In this document: one piece after another, positions 18,713 to 27,101 of the stretch
Layout of the letters: each line of letters opens with the position of its first letter
How positions within the stretch are numbered: the stretch's first letter is position 1
NCBI RefSeq assembly: GCF_018131185.1
Contig: NZ_JAFCJE010000009.1
Coordinates: 151,933 to 215,932, forward strand
Origin: Bradyrhizobium diazoefficiens
GTDB taxonomy: Bacteria; Pseudomonadota; Alphaproteobacteria; Rhizobiales; Xanthobacteraceae
Length of the DNA stretch: 64,000 bases
Direction of reading: 5' to 3'
Made by a program: the position numbers and the translations under genes
The notes under the pieces: generated by a model
Seen by the model: only the letters and a program-made list of their open reading frames with translations
Told to the model about the DNA's origin: nothing
The model's database searches: none

Positions 18713-19912
18713 CTAGACCGCGACGCGTACGCTGCGCTCGGCGACCATCTTGTCGATGGCGCTGTCGTCGTAACCCAGCTCGCGCAACACGTCGCGGGAG
18801 TGCTCGCCGACCCTGGGAGCAGGTCCACCGATCACGGCCTCGTTGATTGCAAAGCGCGCTGCCGGCTTTGGCTGACGCACCCGACCGACCTTGGGTTGAT
18901 CGAACTCCGCGATGATCTCGCGCGCGACCACCTGTTCATTGTGGATGATCTCGCCTCGCCGCAGGATCGGCGAGCAAGGGACATCGGCGGCATCCAGGCG
19001 TTCCAGCCATTCGGCGGTGGTGTGCTGGCCGATATACTCCGCCATTTTGTTGATGCGTGCCGTGGCGTTGACCGAACGCGCCGCAGGCGTCGCAAACCGG
19101 GGATCGTTGGCAAGCTCGGGATCGCCGGACGCCTTGCAAAAGCCCTGCCATTCAGAATCGGAAATTGTACCGGCGGTGATGTAGCCGTCGCTGGTCTTGA
19201 ACACGAGATCGGGGCGATCGTTGGGATCGGCAGCTGCGGCCTCGGCACCCACCACCGTGTATTGCATCATGCCCTCGGGCCACAGATACGAGATCATCGC
19301 ATCCAGCATAGCGACCTGAATGTGGTCGCCCCGCCCTGTCTTCTCGCGGGCATAGAGCGCCGCTGCGACCGCCTGGGCGGTGAACACGGCGGTGGTCTTG
19401 TCGCATACGATGGTACGGATCATCTGCGGACGGTTGGTGACCGGCTGCGACTGGATATCGGCAAAGCCCGAGAGCCCCTGAATGATCGGGTCGTAAACGC
19501 GCTTCTTCACATAGGGTCCGGTGTCACCAACACCGCTGATCGACACATAGATCAGGCGCGGATGGCGCTGGCGCAACTCTTCGACGCCGAGACCGAGACG
19601 CTCCATGGTGCCGGGCCGGAAATTCTGCACCAGGACATCCGCCTGCGCGACCAGCTTGGCGAGAACCTCTCGGCCAGCCGCGCTCTTGACGTCGATCGAC
19701 AGCGAGCGTTTGCCGCGGTTTGACGAAATGAACAGGGCCGAAAACTCACCGTCCTTGTCGATCGTCGCACGGCTCCGGCGTGTAATATCACCGCCGATCG
19801 GCTCGATCTTCAGGACGTCGGCGCCCTGATCCGCCAGAAACATGGTCGCGAACGGGCCCGACACCACACCTGTCAGATCGAGGACACGGACGCCGTTGAG
19901 TGGACCGGGCAT
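18713..19912 (-). CDS. CaiB/BaiF (class III) CoA transferase
   Basis: This 399-aa class III CoA transferase moves CoA between carboxylic acids. The family opening GVRVLDLTGVVSGPFATMFLADQGADVLKIEP is intact. The catalytic Asp should be the one in QVAMLDAMISYL (about residue 170). It lies 102 nt downstream of the HCCA-isomerase-like gene on the same strand and may be co-transcribed from promoter site 3. In this setting it gives an ATP-free route to the CoA thioester, alongside the two ligases. It is convergent with the GST gene. The substrate cannot be deduced. Confidence 0.92.
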   Translation of the reverse strand: MPGPLNGVRVLDLTGVVSGPFATMFLADQGADVLKIEPIGGDITRRSRATIDKDGEFSALFISSNRGKRSLSIDVKSAAGREVLAKLVAQADVLVQNFRPGTMERLGLGVEELRQRHPRLIYVSISGVGDTGPYVKKRVYDPIIQGLSGFADIQSQPVTNRPQMIRTIVCDKTTAVFTAQAVAAALYAREKTGRGDHIQVAMLDAMISYLWPEGMMQYTVVGAEAAAADPNDRPDLVFKTSDGYITAGTISDSEWQGFCKASGDPELANDPRFATPAARSVNATARINKMAEYIGQHTTAEWLERLDAADVPCSPILRRGEIIHNEQVVAREIIAEFDQPKVGRVRQPKPAARFAINEAVIGGPAPRVGEHSRDVLRELGYDDSAIDKMVAERSVRVAV

Positions 19913-20014
19913 GATCTCTCTCCCTCGATTTGGTTTTGTTATGAGGCCGACCGGATTTTTCGCCCCTGCAGGCGCCGGATATCCGTCCGGCTCTGCAGGC
20001 TTCAGGTTCTGTCC

Positions 20015-20647
20015 CTAGGCCGTCTTCGAAACGGGCTGGCCGATCTGCTCGACGATCGACTCCTCGACATCGCGGAGCTGGTCCTTGCCGAAGAACATTT
20101 CCTTTCCAACGAAGAAGGTCGGCGAGCCGAATGCGCCGCGGTTGACCGCGTCGGTGGTCCGATCGATCAACCCCTTCTTGACGTCGTCCTGCTGCGCACG
20201 CGCAAGCAACCGATCGATATCGACCCCTGAGGAGGTGAATGCCTTTCGGTAGGTTTCGAGATCATCCATCTTCTTCGGCTCCTCCCACATGTGGTGGTAG
20301 GCCGCGCGGAAATAGGGCTCGAACACGCCTTCGAGCTGCGCCGCCACGGCGCCGCGCATCAACATCAGCGTATTGACCGGAAAGAACGGATTGGTCCGGA
20401 ACTTCGTTGCATTGTGGCGGCGAATGAAGCGCTGTGTCTCCAGCGCCTGGTATTCCGGCTTATTCTTGATGCCTTGAAGGGATTCGAACGGGGACATGTT
20501 GCCCGTCGCCTTGAAGATGCCGCCGAGCAGGATCGGGACGTAATCGAATTTCACGCCGGTGCGCCGTTCGATTCCCGGAAGGGCCAATTCCGCGAGATAA
20601 GCGTTTGGACTGCCGAAATCGAACAGAAATTCAACCTTCAGAGACAT
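20015..20647 (-). CDS. DsbA-family protein, 2-hydroxychromene-2-carboxylate isomerase-like
   Basis: This 210-aa GST-kappa/DsbA-fold protein belongs to the HCCA isomerase group. It opens VEFLFDFGSPNAYLAELAL, where the Ser of GSPNAYLA is the conserved glutathione-contacting residue, and ends with GAFGSPTFFVGKEMFFGKDQL. There is no CxxC, so it is not a thiol oxidase. HCCA isomerases act in naphthalene-type ring degradation with glutathione as cofactor; the real substrate here is unknown. The ATG at 20647 has GGGAGGAACTGAC upstream. Its promoter carries the palindrome shared with both acyl-CoA ligases, which ties it to the same regulon. Confidence 0.88.
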   Translation of the reverse strand: MSLKVEFLFDFGSPNAYLAELALPGIERRTGVKFDYVPILLGGIFKATGNMSPFESLQGIKNKPEYQALETQRFIRRHNATKFRTNPFFPVNTLMLMRGAVAAQLEGVFEPYFRAAYHHMWEEPKKMDDLETYRKAFTSSGVDIDRLLARAQQDDVKKGLIDRTTDAVNRGAFGSPTFFVGKEMFFGKDQLRDVEESIVEQIGQPVSKTA

Positions 20648-20714
20648 GTCAGTTCCTCCCGCAGAGTGCAACGATGGTCCGGTGATCTTCTAGGCCGAGC
20701 GCAGGCTACTCGGT

Positions 20715-20741
20715 CTTATAGTTCTAAAATCGAACTGTCAA
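20715..20741 (-). promoter_or_regulatory. Promoter with embedded palindromic operator (site 3)
   Basis: On the minus strand -35 TTGACA (20741-20736) is followed directly by GTTCGATTTTAGAAC (20735-20721; one mismatch from the perfect GTTCT/AGAAC arms) and a -10-like TATAAG (20720-20715, 15-nt spacing) or TAAGAC (17-nt spacing). It is the third copy of the arrangement seen at 2857 and 17071. It drives the HCCA-isomerase-like gene. Confidence 0.65.
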
Positions 20742-20785
20742 ATCCACCTGAATGCTTGGGGTTTGATGGGACCGGCGGGGGTATT

Positions 20786-20801
20786 GTATCAACTTTAGTA
20801 C
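20786..20801. promoter_or_regulatory. HxlR 2 upstream site
   Basis: GTATCAACTTTAGTAC is an imperfect inverted repeat. It shares TATCAA(C)TTTAGTA with the palindrome in front of hxlR 1 and lies about 75 nt before the hxlR 2 start. It is a candidate autoregulatory site. Confidence 0.45.
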
Positions 20802-20877
20802 CTATCTAGAATGGTGTGGCGGCGCAGCCCTTTCCCGAATGAGAGTGGAACGGGCACCGGTCGACCGGAGAGCAGGA

Positions 20878-21393
20878 ATGAAATGGGATGAGCTTGAGGC
20901 AGAGCCATGTTCGATGGCTCGCACCATCGGGGTGATCGGTGACCGCTGGACGCTTCTTATTCTCCGCGAATGCTTTCTGCGGACGCGCCGTTTCGAGGGC
21001 TTTCAGTCAGCGCTGGGAATCACGCGCCATCTGCTCGCAGAGCGGCTGAAAAAGCTGGTTCGGCAAGGCGTCCTGCGCCGCATTCCCTATCAGGAATCGC
21101 CCAAACGCCACGAGTACATCCTGACGCAGAAGGGCCTCGACCTCTATCCGATCATGATGGCGCTGGTGCATTGGGGCGACACCCACATGGTCGACGAACG
21201 TGGGCGGCCCCTTCTGCATGAGCACCGCAAATGCGGCAAGATGTTCGACCCCGTGATGGTGTGCTCGGAATGCGGCGAGCCGCTTTCGGCCAAGGAGGTT
21301 CATGTCCATCCTGGTCCGGGCGCGCGCCCGGCAGCAGAGACAGCCTTGCTCGACAAGAAGGCAAAGCCGAAGCCCCGCAGGAAAGCGGCGTAG
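20878..21393 (+). CDS. HxlR-family winged-helix regulator (2)
   Basis: This 171-aa HxlR-type regulator has the family core EPCSMARTIGVIGDRWTLLILRE followed by FEGFQSALGITRHLLAERLKKLVRQGVLRR. Its C-terminal extension is longer than in hxlR 1 and contains a cysteine pair (MVCSECGEPL), with two further cysteines absent, then a basic tail (KKAKPKPRRKAA). Start ATG at 20878 has GGAGAGCAGGA upstream; a start at 20839 is possible. It is divergent from the HCCA-isomerase-like gene and operator site 3, which makes it one candidate for the regulator of the three-site regulon. Confidence 0.88.
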   Translation: MKWDELEAEPCSMARTIGVIGDRWTLLILRECFLRTRRFEGFQSALGITRHLLAERLKKLVRQGVLRRIPYQESPKRHEYILTQKGLDLYPIMMALVHWGDTHMVDERGRPLLHEHRKCGKMFDPVMVCSECGEPLSAKEVHVHPGPGARPAAETALLDKKAKPKPRRKAA

Positions 21394-21486
21394 CTGAAGA
21401 CATCGACGACGACGAAAGGCAGGCCCAGGTCTCAGCCCGCGCGCTTCGGCCCGATGGCGGATGCGCTCGACGTCGCACCGCTTCTG

Positions 21487-22200
21487 TCACACGTTCGTGG
21501 TCATGCAGACGCGGTCCGGCAACTCGTCCAGCCGCCACAGCCCGAGGCTCTTGTCGCGCCAGCCGCCGTCGCCCTCTTCGCAGCGCTCGTCGATCAACGC
21601 GTGCGGCACCGGCCAATTGAACGGCGCCTTCGTCATGTCGAGCGCACGCCAGTCGCCATCCTCGCAATCGCGGTTGTCCTCCCACTCCGGAAACGTCGTG
21701 GCGAGCAGGAATTGCGCACCGCTCTCGCGAAAGCGGGCAGCGACGCCGGCGATGTTCCGAAAACTCAGATGCACCAGGCAATCCCGGCATAGAATCAGAT
21801 CGGCACGCGGCAGCGCATCGCGCGTGATGTCGGCAACCAGGAATCGGCCGGCTAATTCGCCGCCCGCCACACGCCGGTTGTTGGCCTCGATCAGCGACGG
21901 CACGATGTCGATGCCGATATAGTCGAGGTCGAGCTTGATGCGTCCGATCCAGCCCGCATCGCCGCAGGGCGCATCGAGCAGCGAGCGCACGCCGAGCCGT
22001 TGGAGCAACGGCGGAAGCGCCTCCCGGATCGCAGCCGTGGCGGTATCCTCCGAGCCGAGGCCCGACACCGAGCTGGCAGCGCCCCAAAGGTTCGTCCGCT
22101 CGATCCGCTCGAACCGCGCAGCGAGATCGAGGCCCGCGAAATTATCGCGGTCGGCGAGGAAACGTTCGTGGGCGAGGACGGGTGGACGGTTGGCGATCAT
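21487..22200 (-). CDS. Class I SAM-dependent methyltransferase
   Basis: This 237-aa protein has a Rossmann-type methyltransferase core. Motif I is SLLDAPCGDAGW, followed by DYIGIDIVPSLIEANNR (acidic residue of motif II) and ADLILCRDCLVHLSF (motif IV/V). The N-terminal part (FERIERTNLWG) resembles small-molecule methyltransferases of alphaproteobacteria. I chose the ATG at 22200 for the family-like start MIANRPPVLAHERFLADRD. The substrate is not identifiable. It is transcribed alone, opposite the small gene at 22296. Confidence 0.82.
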   Translation of the reverse strand: MIANRPPVLAHERFLADRDNFAGLDLAARFERIERTNLWGAASSVSGLGSEDTATAAIREALPPLLQRLGVRSLLDAPCGDAGWIGRIKLDLDYIGIDIVPSLIEANNRRVAGGELAGRFLVADITRDALPRADLILCRDCLVHLSFRNIAGVAARFRESGAQFLLATTFPEWEDNRDCEDGDWRALDMTKAPFNWPVPHALIDERCEEGDGGWRDKSLGLWRLDELPDRVCMTTNV

Positions 22201-22295
22201 CGGTTGGGACACGAATGGAAATTCCGCGCGGGCACACCATACAGGACCATAGGGCCGGACCGGAACCAAAAGCAGGCATCAGCCGTTCTGGAGGC

Positions 22296-22526
22296 ATGCG
22301 TATCCAAGAAGAAAACCGAAACATCTTTCTGCTGACGGCGGTGACACTGTGCTGTGGCGCCGTGGCCGGCACGTTGACGCTTTTCGACCCCGTGCCTGGA
22401 CCTGCTCTTGGCTCTGCCCCCGAAAGACCGGCCGACGTGAGGGTGGCGAGCGACGTCAACGTTCAGACACCGGTTCGGGTGGTCGGCGCGCCGTTCGAGC
22501 TCAACGTCAACCCGCGCCAGCGATAG
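22296..22526 (+). CDS. Small hypothetical protein with N-terminal membrane anchor
   Basis: This 76-aa protein has a hydrophobic segment (IFLLTAVTLCCGAVAGTLTLF) at residues 10-30. A short Pro/Val-rich extracytoplasmic part follows. GGAGG lies at the right distance before the ATG at 22296. I do not recognise a family. It is either membrane-anchored or secreted. Confidence 0.6.
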   Translation: MRIQEENRNIFLLTAVTLCCGAVAGTLTLFDPVPGPALGSAPERPADVRVASDVNVQTPVRVVGAPFELNVNPRQR

Positions 22527-22529
22527 CGC

Positions 22530-22694
22530 TCACCTCGGCGACACCTTCGTGCCCTCCCCGGGCTGGCCATGAGCCCGCGCCAATTCCTCCACGAACGCGA
22601 TCACCTCCGCCCGCTTGGCGGGCGGCAGCGACAGGAACGCGCGGATGAGCCTCAGACCCTCCGCTTCGTCCACCCGTTCGTCTTCGGCGTCCAT
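22530..22694 (-). CDS. Small hypothetical protein
   Basis: This predicted protein of 54 aa, starting MDAEDERVDEAEGLRLIRAF, has an amphipathic helix (LPPAKRAEVIAFVEELARA) of a kind common in short conserved rhizobial proteins that resemble fragments of regulators. An upstream ATG at 22781 would give 83 aa, but the extension looks non-coding. The function is unknown. Confidence 0.5.
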   Translation of the reverse strand: MDAEDERVDEAEGLRLIRAFLSLPPAKRAEVIAFVEELARAHGQPGEGTKVSPR

Positions 22695-22795
22695 CCGTCC
22701 AATGTCGGGCGATCGGGAAAAATATGCAATCCCTTGCAAGAGACCTTGATTCGGCGCAGCCGCTTTGCTGGAATGGGGCACGGCTGAGGTGGACC

Positions 22796-23161
22796 ATGAA
22801 GTGGATCAGCGAGCGCGACGCACTGATCGCGCAGACGATGGCCTTCGTCCAATCGGTGACCGGCAAGAAGGATGACGTCCTTCGGCCGGACGCTCCGCTG
22901 GATTCTCCGGCGGCAACCGTCGCGATCGAGGCCTTCAGGGTCGAGATCAAGCCGCCCGAGCCCCCTCCTCAGTCTCAGCCCATCCAGCTTTCGCCGCCGC
23001 GAGCGAGCAGTGACGTCCGCACCGAGATGCAGGCCCGCATTGCCAATTTCCGCAAGCATCAGGAGCGGTTCGAGCGTGAGCGCGAGGAATACTGTGCCAG
23101 TACCCTGACCAAATTGCGCGCCGCCATCCGCGACGCCTCGGGCCCACTGGTCAAGAAATAA
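22796..23161 (+). CDS. Hypothetical protein with C-terminal coiled coil
   Basis: This 121-aa protein starts MKWISERDALIAQTMAFVQSV. A Pro-rich linker (KPPEPPPQSQPIQL) sits in the middle, and a charged, coiled-coil-like C-terminal half (MQARIANFRKHQERFEREREEYCAST) follows. It has no signal peptide or membrane segment. Codon use looks genuine and the N-terminus is well formed, but I know no function. Confidence 0.6.
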   Translation: MKWISERDALIAQTMAFVQSVTGKKDDVLRPDAPLDSPAATVAIEAFRVEIKPPEPPPQSQPIQLSPPRASSDVRTEMQARIANFRKHQERFEREREEYCASTLTKLRAAIRDASGPLVKK

Positions 23162-23194
23162 CGCCGCCTCCCGTCAGGGGCCTGCAGCCAGGAC

Positions 23195-23314
23195 CTATAA
23201 CCAAGACCACACCAGCCAAAGATTGGCCGCGCAGGCGCCGAATAGCGCCAGCGTTAGCGGCAGGAGCATGTGCCCACAGGAGGTCTTCAGGTCGCTCGTC
23301 ATGGCGGAAAACAT
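23195..23314 (-). CDS. Possible very small membrane protein
   Basis: This short frame of about 39 aa starts MFSAMTSDLKTSCGHM and consists mostly of one hydrophobic segment (LLPLTLALFGACAANLWLVW). A start four codons later (23302) is equally possible. The evidence is the hydrophobic pattern only, so it may not be a gene. Confidence 0.3.
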   Translation of the reverse strand: MFSAMTSDLKTSCGHMLLPLTLALFGACAANLWLVWSWL

Positions 23315-23475
23315 CCGCTGATTCCGCCAAACGAGTCCCAGGGATTCTTTTTTTCGCGATTCAGGACTCGTTAAGGACTCAGCGCCCGTAAGGTCGATCA
23401 CGGATCCGTGATCGGCAGCAGCCTGGAACCCATTGGCAGATGAGGTCGTTAACGCGCTTTCCGGGAGCGGGAAGA

Positions 23476-23730
23476 ATGCCCTACGCCTTGTTTTGCAACG
23501 ACGCCCAGATCAGCAAGGCCTATCCGAGCGAAACCGACGTCTGGAAGCTCGCCCACCGCAGCGGCCTGGTCGTGGATGTCGGCGCCGACGAGGATCGCCC
23601 GGGGCCGCGCCGGGTGCTCGATAATGACTACGAGATCAAGCCCTGCCGGGCCGCCCAGGGCGAGGACCCCGCCAAAAACAAGGCTGAGGCCGAACGCCAG
23701 TCCGGGATGGAGCTCGAGTTGAATTCTTGA
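23476..23730 (+). CDS. Conserved-looking small hypothetical protein
   Basis: This 84-aa soluble protein starts MPYALFCNDAQISKAYPSET. A defined N-terminal part is followed by a charged tail (EDPAKNKAEAERQ). GGGAAG precedes the ATG at 23476. The style is that of short, single-domain proteins conserved among Bradyrhizobium, but I cannot assign a function. Confidence 0.6.
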   Translation: MPYALFCNDAQISKAYPSETDVWKLAHRSGLVVDVGADEDRPGPRRVLDNDYEIKPCRAAQGEDPAKNKAEAERQSGMELELNS

Positions 23731-23757
23731 GGTACTGCCGGAGCAAGTCCGAGAGGG

Positions 23758-24000
23758 TCAGGGCGTTGCGGCTACCAGCGAGGCCTGCTCGCCAGGCAGC
23801 GCCACGCAGGCCTTGCGGCGATGCAGCCCGCGGATGGCCCCGGTCACCTTCATCACCTTGCCCGACGGACAGGCCGCGTCCTTGACGAAAGCCACCTCAT
23901 AAGGTGCCAGCACCAAAGGCTCGGATCTGAGGATTGCCTGTGCAGAGCACGGCAGACAGGCGAACCACGAGAGCACCACTACCGACACCAAGATACGCAT
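23758..24000 (-). CDS. Small secreted hypothetical protein
   Basis: This 80-aa protein has a signal peptide (MRILVSVVVLSWFACLPCSAQA) and a mature part with two cysteines (AACPSGK and RKACVALPG) that could form a disulfide. The ATG at 24000 was chosen because the signal peptide begins there; the frame continues upstream without merit. It has the form of small periplasmic proteins of unknown function in this group. Confidence 0.6.
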   Translation of the reverse strand: MRILVSVVVLSWFACLPCSAQAILRSEPLVLAPYEVAFVKDAACPSGKVMKVTGAIRGLHRRKACVALPGEQASLVAATP

Positions 24001-24202
24001 GTCCGTCGTCCCACCAGCCCGGTAATTCTCTATAACGCGTTCCGGAGCGCGAGTTCCGTAAGCGGCAAAAATTATTTTTGCTTTACGCCAATCCCATGAC
24101 GCGCGTGAGAAGGCGCGCGCTGGACTGTTTGCCTGCAAATGACGCGCCAGATGGTTCACGCATTGCAAACACAGGGCTGGCGAAGGGGGCGGCGGGCAAA
24201 CG

Positions 24203-24225
24203 AAAGGCCGGCAGAGCCGGCCTTT
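24203..24225 (-). terminator. Rho-independent terminator of the porin-like gene
   Basis: A 10-bp perfect stem (AAAGGCCGGC/GCCGGCCTTT) has a 3-nt loop and is followed by a T-rich stretch on the minus strand. It lies about 30 nt beyond the stop of the outer-membrane protein gene. Confidence 0.75.
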
Positions 24226-24253
24226 TGTCAGAGCGAGATCTCGCGGAAGGCGG

Positions 24254-24961
24254 TCAGTAGCGCGAGGCTGCCGGCCCGCCCCAGCCGAAGCGGTAGTTCA
24301 CACCGGCCTTGACGGTATGCTCGTCCTCCCGGCCGCGGACGCCGACGATGTCGGCCGGACCGGAGGTGAAGGTGGTGCTGCCGAAATTATAGTACTGATA
24401 CTCGGCCTTGGCCGACCAGTTCGGCGCGAACATATATTCGAGGCCGGCGCCGACGGTGTAGCCGTCCTTGTTGTTGCCGGTGGCCGTGAAGGTCTGCGGC
24501 ACGCCGGCGACGTTGACGCCCAGGCCGCCATTGCGCCAGGCGTAACCGCCCTTGGCGTAGAGCAGCGCCGGACCCCAGGTGTAGCCAATGCGGCCGGTCA
24601 CCGACCCGAGCTGGTCGGTGTTGGAGGTCACCTGCGTGCCCAGCGGGAACGTCGCACCGTTGTTGTTGGTCGGCAGCCAGGAATACTGGGCCTCGATGCC
24701 CACCACCCAGTTGGGCGCGAACTGGTAGTCGAAGCCGCCCTGCACGCCGCCCAGGAAGCGGGCGTCGCTGGACTGGAAGCTGCTGTCGCCGGCAAAGGCG
24801 CCGCCGACATGGCCGCCGATGTAAAAGCCGGTCCAGTTATAGATCACCTGCGGCGGCGTATAGGCCGGCGCCTTGGTGTAAGGGCGCGGCTGCATGTCGG
24901 CTGCTGCGGCCGGTCCGGCCAGCGCGAGCAGAGCGACTGCGCCCAGCAAAATCGATTTCAT
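24254..24961 (-). CDS. Outer-membrane beta-barrel protein (Omp25/31-like porin family)
   Basis: This 235-aa protein has a signal peptide ending AGPAAAA|DM and a Pro-rich linker (QPRPYTKAPAYTPPQ). The classic opening of the family, YNWTGFYIGGHVGGAF, comes next. Alternating beta-strand sequence runs to the C-terminus, which ends in an aromatic residue (YRFGWGGPAASRY). Such proteins span the outer membrane as 8-stranded barrels in rhizobia and Brucella. The ATG at 24961 has GGGGATGATC upstream. It stands alone with its own terminator. Confidence 0.9.
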   Translation of the reverse strand: MKSILLGAVALLALAGPAAAADMQPRPYTKAPAYTPPQVIYNWTGFYIGGHVGGAFAGDSSFQSSDARFLGGVQGGFDYQFAPNWVVGIEAQYSWLPTNNNGATFPLGTQVTSNTDQLGSVTGRIGYTWGPALLYAKGGYAWRNGGLGVNVAGVPQTFTATGNNKDGYTVGAGLEYMFAPNWSAKAEYQYYNFGSTTFTSGPADIVGVRGREDEHTVKAGVNYRFGWGGPAASRY

Positions 24962-25248
24962 GATCATCCCCGTTCTTGCATCTACGACACTCAGGAAACA
25001 ACGTGGCGTGAATTGGGTTGCTTCGCGGCAATGCCGGAACGTTGATCGTTCGCTACTGTGACGGGGTGGCAACAACGCGATTTTGTTCCGTCCCGCGCCC
25101 CTGCGCCGACTGTTTCTGTCGCCTGCGCGAGGCCTGCCGTAACGATTTGTCGCAAGCCGAGACCACCCCGTTCAAAGCTCGCCGAAATGTGATCCAGCGG
25201 CTCCGGCGTGGTCTGTCGTACCACGAGGCGATGAAAGCGGTCTTTGCG

Positions 25249-25671
25249 CTACCGCGTCATCTTTTCCAGTTCCGGAAAGGGTGCGTAAACCGCGCCGGCG
25301 CAGAGCTCGCTCGTCCGGTCGATGACACGATCGGCCCGCCCGTTGACGAAGATCACGGCTCGCTCGCGCATGGCCTTGTAGCTGCCATCGGTCTCGCGCG
25401 GGGTGAAATGCAGACAGCTCACATAGAACTGCCGGCCGCCGACCTCGCGCTGCACCGGCTCGGCCATGCTGGCCTCGCGCACGCCGACCGGGTTGTTGAG
25501 ATAGGTCCGCATCAGAGCCAGCGTGTCGCTGCGGAAATTGTCCGGAAACGGCTGCGGGCCTCCGGCTTGGCCCCCACCCCAGAGTGACGGCCGGTCACTG
25601 CCGGTGCCGAGACATGCCGCAAGCGCAAAGGGCAACACCAGGATCACCGCACATCTCGCCAACCGCCCCAC
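25249..25671 (-). CDS. Putative lipoprotein
   Basis: With the GTG start at 25671 this is a 140-aa protein with a lipoprotein signal (RLARCAVILVLPFALAAC). The lipobox cysteine is followed by a Gly/Pro-rich linker, then a globular part (NFRSDTLALMRTYLNNPVGVREASM, in two halves). This resembles small envelope lipoproteins of rhizobia. GGAGAGCGGGG precedes the GTG. The frame extends to an ATG at 25761, but the extension would bury the signal sequence. The function is unknown. Confidence 0.7.
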   Translation of the reverse strand: MGRLARCAVILVLPFALAACLGTGSDRPSLWGGGQAGGPQPFPDNFRSDTLALMRTYLNNPVGVREASMAEPVQREVGGRQFYVSCLHFTPRETDGSYKAMRERAVIFVNGRADRVIDRTSELCAGAVYAPFPELEKMTR

Positions 25672-25874
25672 GGGCCCCGCTCTCCGCTCGATCCGACCAG
25701 AGGACGTTCTAGCCCCAACCCTGCGCGAAGGGAATTCGCTTGCAGCGGCGCAATGGCGCACCGGCCCGCCGCCGACACCTTGGCTTCCGCACGAGGCATG
25801 ACGAACGGGCCGGGCCCTGGATTCCGCACGCGGCGGCGGGGCAATGTCGGGATGCCGCCGCGCAGGATCAGTCG

Positions 25875-26204
25875 TCAGTTGCGCTTGTCGGTCGTTCCCG
25901 GCTTGGTCACGTCCGGCTGCACCTTCTGTGACTGCTTTTCAGAGACCTGCTTGTCCTGGTGGTGATGCTTGCCTGCGGTCTTGTGCTCGTCGGGCTTGGC
26001 GGCGGCGTTGGCATTCATTGCGCTCGACTTGCCGTCCACCTTGGCATCCGTCTTGACGTCGGCTGCAGTGGTCGCCGCCTTGGTCTGGCTCTGGTCCGCC
26101 TTGATCGTCGGTGCGGTGCCGGTGGTCTTGCTGGCCTCGGCCGCAAAGGACGGCGCTGCGATCACGGAAGCTGCAAGCAAGGCTGCGGAAATGGTCTTCA
26201 ACAT
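25875..26204 (-). CDS. Secreted Lys/Thr/His-rich small protein
   Basis: This 109-aa protein has a signal peptide (MLKTISAALLAASVIAAPSFA). The mature region is low-complexity, rich in Lys, Thr, Ala, Asp and Gln, with a histidine run (GKHHHQDK), and is probably disordered. GAGGAGACCACC precedes the ATG. It may be a periplasmic metal- or polyanion-binding protein; that is inferred only from composition. Confidence 0.65.
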   Translation of the reverse strand: MLKTISAALLAASVIAAPSFAAEASKTTGTAPTIKADQSQTKAATTAADVKTDAKVDGKSSAMNANAAAKPDEHKTAGKHHHQDKQVSEKQSQKVQPDVTKPGTTDKRN

Positions 26205-26450
26205 GGTGGTCTCCTCTTGGAAGGATCTCGAGGCGGCGCCCTCGTCACCTCTCGATCGTGGGTGCGAGCCTAGGGGGCACCCGCTGAACCCGTTCTGAAG
26301 GCCCTTGCAGGCTTCCGTTCATCTCGATGACAAGTTTGTCATCCCCGCGGGGCGAATAGATCGCGCGAAGCGGGAATGTTTTTGCCCCATGGGTGTTTCG
26401 GTCTTCGGGCAATCGTGTAGGATCGCCACGTTCCATACGGGAGAACATCA

Positions 26451-26993
26451 ATGCGCAGACTCTCAATGCTTCTGGTGCCGGGACTCGTCTCGATGGCGCT
26501 GGCGGCCGGGCCGATGCTGACCAGCGCCTATGCCGCCGGTAGCGATGAACCCTCACCGCCACCGAAGTCCGACAGTTCGGCCAAGAAGGGCAAGAAGAAG
26601 AGCTCATCCGTCAGTGATCCCAAGTTCCTGGCGGCCTATCGCACCGCCTACACTGCGATCTACGACAACCACGACTACAGCGGCGCGATCGGCCAGTTGA
26701 AGTCGCTGAAGCGCGACGACGTCGCCGACGTCGCCAATCTGATCGGCTACTCTTATCGCAAGCTCGGCGATTACCAGTCGTCGAAGGCCTATTACGAGCT
26801 GGCGCTGAAGGACGATCCGAACCACGTCCGCACCTGGCAGTATTACGGCCTCTGGCAGCTCGAGCAGGGCAACCGCGAACAGGCGCAGTATCATCTGAAC
26901 AAGATCGCCTCGCTCGCCGGCACCGACAGCTCCGAGTATCGCTCTCTTGCCGCAGCGCTCGACAAGCCGACCGGCGCGACGCTGGTCTACTGA
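26451..26993 (+). CDS. TPR-containing exported protein
   Basis: This 180-aa protein has a signal peptide (MRRLSMLLVPGLVSMALAAGPM, cleaved near AYAA). A Lys/Ser-rich linker and two or three tetratricopeptide repeats follow (DYSGAIGQLKSLKRDD, VANLIGYSYRKLGDYQSSK, VRTWQYYGLWQLEQGNREQ). It probably acts as a periplasmic scaffold. It is followed by a strong terminator at 27019-27048, so it is likely monocistronic. Confidence 0.82.
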   Translation: MRRLSMLLVPGLVSMALAAGPMLTSAYAAGSDEPSPPPKSDSSAKKGKKKSSSVSDPKFLAAYRTAYTAIYDNHDYSGAIGQLKSLKRDDVADVANLIGYSYRKLGDYQSSKAYYELALKDDPNHVRTWQYYGLWQLEQGNREQAQYHLNKIASLAGTDSSEYRSLAAALDKPTGATLVY

Positions 26994-27018
26994 CGACATC
27001 GCAGCTTTGCGTGAAGCG

Positions 27019-27048
27019 AACGGGCACAACCTTCTGGTTGTGCCCGTT
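27019..27048 (+). terminator. Rho-independent terminator
   Basis: A 13-bp perfect stem with arms AACGGGCACAACC and GGTTGTGCCCGTT has loop TTCT. A short GCTTTCT tract follows. It sits 26 nt after the TPR gene stop and insulates the next gene at 27102. Confidence 0.8.
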
Positions 27049-27101
27049 CCGCTTTCTCGGCTAGCCTCTCGCACCAACCTTCCCTCGCAAATTGGTGCGC
27101 A

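Noticed and set aside
18545..19723. 392-codon frame antisense to the CoA transferase
   Set aside because: Composition typical of a shadow frame; the CoA transferase has a full family signature.
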